From: Pratylenchus scribneri
Lineage: Eukaryota > Nematoda > Chromadorea > Rhabditida > Pratylenchidae
Length of the DNA stretch: 64,000 bases
Assembly: GCA_030063045.1 (NCBI GenBank)
Contig: JAQSEB010000001.1
Location: 4,464,001-4,528,000 of the forward strand
Direction of reading: 5' to 3'
A program made the translations under genes and the position numbers. Below the pieces are notes generated by a model. That model saw only the letters and a list, made by a program, of their open reading frames with translations, was not told the origin of the DNA and searched no databases. Below, in pieces: positions 59,061-64,000 of this stretch (positions within the stretch are counted from its first letter, which is position 1; the number at the start of each line of letters is the position of its first letter).

Positions 59061-59760
59061 CACAGTATCCTATCATCATAGAAAAATCAAATCACTTTTT
59101 TGGAATGGATTTATTGCAAAAGCAAATTTTGCCGTTTATTTTTATTTGATAATAATTTTAATAATTTATTTCTTTTTATTTTCGTTCATTATTCACTCCT
59201 TCTTCCACTATTTTTGGCAATATCCATAATCGGTCATTGGTACGAATTCGCACGGTTCACCAGAACAACATTGGACACCGACAAAACCACCACAAATTTC
59301 GTTTACTTTTGCGCATGGAATACCTACAATTTATTACAAATTATTATTAGAAAAGTAAAAGGCACACGAAAATCTGATGAAATTAAATTTTTTTTAAATT
59401 AAGGAAATAGTCTTTAAATTTATTTTTAATTTTACCACGAATATAATAAATTGGTTAATTGCAGAATTATTTAAGTGCTTTGGTTTGTTATTTTTGGAAT
59501 TCTCAGCTTTTGGCTATCGTACAGATACGAGAATATGCTCATTCGATTTGGTATGGTAAATCTACTAGAATATGAAATTCAATTTCACTGTTCTGCTGAG
59601 CTTTCCGTGTCCAATGAGCCTACTCTCGAGTTCTCTGGGTGCCTAGAAGCCGAGATTTCTAAAATCGGATGGCTAAAATCCTGGCTTTTTCTGGGAAGGG
59701 CCAATTTACGAAATAGGGCCGTAACATATACCGTAAATTCTCTTTTAATAAGCCAATCTC
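59061..59760. other. region with a possible plus-strand exon
   Basis: 59220-59350 on the plus strand reads IIGHWYEFARFTRTTL then NFVYFCAWNTYNLLQIII, preceded by a hydrophobic run, and could be part of a small membrane protein. Partner exons, start and stop could not be placed. No family recognised. Confidence 0.25.
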
Positions 59761-60003
59761 TAATAATTCCCCACCTTCGATTTTGAGAATTCATCTCTTG
59801 ACAAGGTGAACTTTAAGAAAATTTTTTATTGCATTTTCTTGGTTCCCTAAAGCCCTACAAAATCCGCTATATTTTGTTCAGAGATATCTGCAAATTAAGG
59901 AATTAGACCCCAAATTTTCCCAATTTTTGTGTCGTTGAAAAATAATTTCCCATGAGAAATTAAAAGAAAATATACGGTATAGTTAATAAATTTAATAATA
60001 AAT
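59760..60003. repeat. dispersed repeat, CCCAATTTTT family
   Basis: 'ccccaccttcgattttgagaattcatctc', 'aaattaaggaattagaccccaaattttcccaatttttg' and 'gttgaaaaataatttcccatgag' match the copies at 38270 and 51640. Confidence 0.65.
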
Positions 60004-60279
60004 TTAAAGCCCATTCAAACCGGTCGGTGCTTGTGTTGTGCTCGAAAAATCTGTCGTAGTGGAATCGTCTCCACAACATGTGCCATCCATCACCTCCGTC
60101 GGTTTACAACAACGAACGCATCCGTGGCGACAACAAAGGCCATTTGCTTCCATCCATCCCGATGGGCATTTCAAATCCTCCTCCTCATCTTCATTCTCAT
60201 TTGGTGCCGTTAACATTCCGGCGAATAAAAGGGCGGCGGCGATTAAAAGAATTGAAATTGGCGAACCAATAAAAACCAT
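60004..60279 (-). CDS. Cys-rich small secreted or membrane-anchored peptide, 91 aa
   Basis: A single-exon frame on the minus strand starts with ATG at 60279. The hydrophobic N-terminus (VFIGSPISILLIAAALLFAG) is a signal peptide or anchor. It is followed by an acidic stretch (NENEDEEEDL) and a compact Cys block with eight Cys in the arrangement C-x10-CC-x3-C-x2-CC-x9-CC, including GLCCRHGCVRCCK. The tail is Ser/Thr-rich (STTTDFSSTTQAPTG), which could be O-glycosylated. No known knottin or toxin family is assigned. Such peptides are common among nematode secretions and surface proteins. It lies between repeats, without a close neighbour on its strand. Confidence 0.65.
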   Translation of the reverse strand: MVFIGSPISILLIAAALLFAGMLTAPNENEDEEEDLKCPSGWMEANGLCCRHGCVRCCKPTEVMDGTCCGDDSTTTDFSSTTQAPTGLNGL

Positions 60280-60519
60280 ATTTGGAATATAGGTCGTGGA
60301 ATATAAATATGGAAAAGATTGAATTATTTATTTATTTAAATTATTATTCGATGGTTTGCATGGCGGTTTTAAACATTAAATTTGATCATTTTGACCACTT
60401 GGCTCTACTGATCGATTTGACAATTAACTCTGACTTATTTTAGGGAATAGATTGAATTTTGGGATCAAAAATAAAATGGATAGTTGTTTTTCTACTGTTT
60501 ATAAAATTTGGTACTGGTA

Positions 60520-60725
60520 ATCTCAGTCAAGATTTTTTGGGTCTACAGGGGAGGTACGGTAACCCCAATGGCTTCCGGTATAGAGTTAGAGTCATTTAGT
60601 GATAGGTTATCATCTCACGTCTCCGTATCCCTAATCTTAATCCTAATCACCCTTATTAGGTGGAGACCCCTTATTTCTAAAACATCTTAACCGTGATAAC
60701 TGAAAAGTATCTATAATTTTATTTT
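60520..60725. repeat. dispersed repeat, GGTACGGTAACCCC family
   Basis: 'ttttttgggtctacaggggaggtacggtaacccc' to 'ttaaccgtgataactgaaaagta'. Same family as 33400-33610 and the reverse of 63360-63565. Its terminal 'ataactgaaaagtat' matches the end of the element at 36355. Confidence 0.65.
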
Positions 60726-61369
60726 TGGTAATTTGTTTGATTAAGCTAGTTTATAGCCATTTCAATTGGAGTATATTTTAAACCGTTTAGTATAAAAACA
60801 TTACAATTTTTATTATAAATTTACAGGTTTTATATGAGCGAAATTATAAAAATTTCAAGTATTTATTCAGCAGCGGATTGATTCATGTTACATTGTCCCC
60901 CCCCCCCCCCCTATTTATGGCTCATTCCATCCATTGTGATCGTGACCTTTCCATTTTACAATCCACGTCGCATTTTACATTTTTATCCAATCCAAGTTAA
61001 CACAAAAATAACAAAAATATTTTGATTCTATACTCGACTTTTGGCTCTAAAATTTTTTGATCCTTTAATGCAAATTTGGAGGTGGGGAACCCCGATCGAG
61101 AGTGAGAGGGGATAGAAGGCTGCTGGGAAAATAGTCAAAAAATAATCATATGCAAATATTGTTTAATAAATTTAATAGAATTAAAAATTGACAAGTAAAA
61201 GAGGGGAGAAATAATAAAAGCTTAAAATATTGTTCACTATTTTTTGATTTAAATATATAGTTTGTTTCCGGAAAACAGGCGGAATTAATTCTTAGGAATG
61301 AATTTTTCAAAGAAAATATAAGAAAAATGAATGAAAATGAGAATTCATCTCAAAAGTGTCCCTCCCCAA
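60726..61369. other. intergenic spacer with poly-C tract and one satellite unit
   Basis: A C tract lies at about 60897-60912. At 61264-61292 there is a lone TTTCCGGAAAACAGGCGGAA unit of the satellite family, orientation as in the 50.2-kb array. No gene is seen. Confidence 0.5.
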
Positions 61370-63990
61370 TCATTGGAATTCTTCTTCCGTTAATTTTGGA
61401 TCAATTAACAAATAAATTTGTGCGATATATCCAATCATTTTTGCTTCACTTTTTGTCATAATTTCACGTCCAATGAATTTCTCAATTTCTTCAATATTCC
61501 CTTTTTCCATTTTCAATGCCCAATTCCGGTTCAATTTATTTTTGTATCCCATAATTTCCATTTGCGCTTGAATTTCCCTTAAGGCTTTCATTTGTGATTT
61601 CTCATCTCCCAATTTTGCTGTTAAATTTTTATTTTCTTCTTTTTCATTTTCCTTATAGCCAAATGCCAGTAAACCACCATGGGCAAAATTTTTCATAATT
61701 AATTGAACAATTTGAAGCTTTTTGGCGTAAAATTTCATCTGTAAAAATTAGAAAAATTGTATGAAATTTAAATCAAAGTCAAACCTTGGCCAATTCCTCC
61801 AATTTTGACTCGTGTATTTCGGCATCTTTTGCCAATATTGCCGCATTTAAAGCCAATTCAGCCATTTCAAAGTGCAATTTAAATGATTCCAAATCGATCA
61901 TTGTTGCTTGGATCGCTTTCCTCCCATTTAACAACATTTTCGTATTTTCAATGAAGGACTTTTCGTGATGTATTAAAATGGATTGTAATTTCTCATGGCA
62001 AAATGATATTTTCAATTCAACAAATTCTTTAATTGTTCTTAAATATTCAAGACAAAATCCCAAATTAATTTTCCTTTCGGCATCGTCATCTTTTGGAAAA
62101 CATTGCTCATAGAAATCATCATCAAAAAGTGCCGTATTCTCATCCAACGCAAAATTCCATGGCATAAATTTCCATAATATATTGTGCAAATTTATAATGG
62201 CTGGCATTGGAAAGTCATTAAAATCGACCTTTGCAAAATTAAATATTTTATCAAAAAATATTTTGTTTAGAGTTTGTCGAATGTTCGTTAAACCATTATA
62301 TTTATGCGGTCTTTTCACTATTTGTATGCCCTCAAAAATTACTTTAAATGCCTGCTGCTTCAAACTTGGCTACTCTATTAATGGGGTTGTACAAAATTGG
62401 TTTCATTTTTAGAAAATATAGAAGCAATTTAAAATCGAATTTAGGAATTTTTTCGAATCCAACCGGAACAAACTTAAATTAAAACTTACCGGAATCCAAC
62501 CGGAAACAAGTTAGATTAAAACTTTCCGGAATCCAACCGGAAAGAAGTTAGATTAAAACTTTCCGGAATCCAACCGGAACAAACTTAGATTAAAACTTTC
62601 CGGAATCCAACCGGAACAAACTTAGATTAAAACTTTCCGGAATCCAACCGGAACAAACTTAGATTAAAACTTTCCGGAATCCAACCGGAACAAACTTATT
62701 AGATTAAAACTTTGCGGAAACTAACCGGAAAGTATTTGATAATTAATTACCTATACTTATTTAATAATTTTATTTCTATTTATTTTACCTTCGATTCCTC
62801 AGACCAATATAATTTATCCAATTTTTCCAATTGTTCAATGGCAAATTTATTCGCTTTTTTGTATATTTCTTTCCGATTTTCGCGAATTTGTTGCAATTTG
62901 GATTCATCAATTTTCGATTCCATCCTCCATCTTTTCATTCGTTCCTCATCCAATTGGTTTTTGTCAAAATATTCTGCCACTTTTTCATTTGTCCATTTTT
63001 GTATCAGCTGTGGTGACAACAATAAGGCCTCAAGTCCATTGGAAGGTTTCCCATAATTATCCTCCAAATCCCACATTTTAATTTCATCAATTGTCCCAAA
63101 AACATCTCGAAATTTCTTATATTCATTTTCATCATTCATCTTTTTCAATGCCTCCATTTCCGTCTTCAAATTGTTTCTCAAATAATAACATTCAACTGGA
63201 AGTTGACCCAATAATTGTATTTCTGGTACTTTTCTGTTATATCATCCCACCCCCCCCCCCCCCCCTAAAAATAGGCGCTTAAGATGAATTACTTTTATTT
63301 TAGATAACAAACACATGAATCAAATGATACCGTGCTGAAAATTATCTTAGAAAATAAATAATACAAAACGGTACTTTCGTCACCATTGTTTTAGAAAATG
63401 ATTATTAGGATAAAGGTTGAGGATACGTGAGATGATAATCTATCCCTAGATTACCCTAACCATACCGGATGGCCCATGAAGATTACCGTTACCTTTCCCC
63501 AGTAGACCCAAAAAATCTGGAGACATATAACCAACAAGTACCAAAAAATTTAGGGGGGCGGGGGCTGATATAGAAGAAAAGTATATTATTCCTTTAAATT
63601 CATGCCCCAACCATCTTTTTCTGTGTATCCATCCAACTTTGAATTTGCAGTTGAAAAGTTGGCAGTTTGTGTGTACATTGATGGGAGAAATGGGCTTGTT
63701 TTGGTTCGGGCAAAGAGCAAATTTTTATTGGCAAATTTTTGGCCAAATGATTGTTTGGATTTGGAATAGGCGGCCAATGTAGATAGAGGCGATCTTTGTT
63801 CCGTCTAAATTGACATAAATTTATTTGATTATTTTTATGTAAAAAGCCTTAATTTTAACATTTTTTAATAATATTAATATTTATGATTATTATTATTACT
63901 TTTTTATTGCCCATCATTATTAACGGTTGATTTGCTGCTGGCAAAATCATCTTTCCGTTGAGGGCATTCAAATTCCGACTTGCTTGCCAT
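61370..63990 (-). CDS. unrecognised charged, helical protein, 543 aa in the proposed model
   Basis: Minus-strand exons join in frame: 63990-63925, 63804-63638, 63233-62789, 62369-61785 and 61738-61370. The last three are firm (long open frames, proper splice sites, phase 0 joins); the first two are tentative and rely on a GTTGGA donor at 63637. The protein is Lys/Glu-rich and mostly helical, with motifs such as LGQLPVECYYLRNNLKTEM, LEYLRTIKEFVELKISF and MTKSEAKMIGYIAQIYLLID, and coiled-coil potential. No signal peptide is obvious in this model. I do not recognise a domain. The general character resembles the N-terminal part of the neighbouring phosphatase and the gene at 44140, but similarity is too weak to claim homology. 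The intron between exons 3 and 4 holds a 37-bp satellite. Confidence 0.6.
62455..62730. repeat. 37-bp satellite array, about seven units, opposite orientation to 56.8-kb array
   Basis: Units read ACTTTCCGGAATCCAACCGG then AACAAACTTAGATTAAA, the reverse complement of the array at 56808-57655, with 37-bp spacing. It lies in the intron 62370-62788 of the unrecognised gene. Confidence 0.93.
63360..63565. repeat. dispersed repeat, 'GATTACCGTTACCTTTCC' family
   Basis: 'ggataaaggttgaggatacgtgagatgataatc', 'taccctaaccataccggatgg' and 'gattaccgttacctttcccc' are in the same orientation as 36355-36575. It lies in an intron of the gene model at 61370-63990 and is preceded by a poly-C tract at 63248-63265. 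Confidence 0.65.
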
Positions 63991-64000
63991 AAATGTTTTA

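Noticed and set aside
1..64000. tRNA or rRNA genes
   Set aside because: No cloverleaf with conserved arm sequence or rRNA core was recognised by eye; a covariance-model search would settle it.

Overview
This window is nuclear DNA from a nematode, most likely a plant-parasitic tylenchid. Genes are split into many small exons by AT-rich introns, some only about 44 bp long. The gene families fit a nematode: an srsx-type chemoreceptor, UDP-glycosyltransferases, a class 2 secreted lipase, tandem GH18 chitinase-like domains, small F-box-like genes and small secreted proteins. Several introns have GC-AG ends. A bacterial-type GT4 glycosyltransferase carrying nematode introns points to old horizontal transfer. 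Genus and species cannot be fixed from the sequence alone. Exon models below were built by hand from reading-frame continuity, splice signals and family motifs.

Layout. 0.2-9.2 kb (+): 3' part of a large protein with three degenerate GH18 domains. 9.8-10.4 kb: a hAT-like MITE with an 8-bp target-site duplication. 10.4-12.6 kb (-): a small secreted protein and a decayed copy of it. 15.6-18.4 kb (+): srsx-like GPCR. 20.4-24.4 kb (+): UDP-glycosyltransferase. 25.3-26.2 kb (-): F-box-like gene. 27.1-29.9 kb (+): secreted lipase. 31.2-33.9 kb (+): PAQR3-like membrane protein. 34.6-35.6 kb (+) and 36.1-37.0 kb (-): two more F-box-like genes. 37.9-41.4 kb (-): a second UDP-glycosyltransferase lacking its N-terminal half. 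44.1-44.8 kb (+): a secreted protein. 47.7-52.1 kb (+): GT4 glycosyltransferase. 53.7-57.9 kb (-): secreted TULA/UBASH3-like histidine phosphatase. 60.0-60.3 kb (-): Cys-rich secreted peptide. 61.4-64.0 kb (-): an unrecognised 543-residue protein.

The genes do not form one pathway. The common theme is secretion and sugar chemistry: GH18-like lectin-type domains, two GT1 enzymes, a GT4 enzyme, a lipase, a phosphatase and small secreted proteins.

The most striking non-coding feature is the repeat load inside introns. Six minisatellite arrays of 37, 41 or 61 bp units share the palindromic core TTTCCGGAAA; five lie in introns of five different genes and one lies between genes. Several dispersed families (long hairpins, a roughly 300 bp family and others) also recur intron by intron. 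Two large elements consist of G-rich inverted ends around a (TCATCTTCA)-like microsatellite core. One of them is interrupted by a second hAT-like MITE with a perfect 8-bp duplication. A roughly 500 bp block is repeated in inverted orientation upstream of two secreted-protein genes, at 43.1 kb and 58.1 kb.
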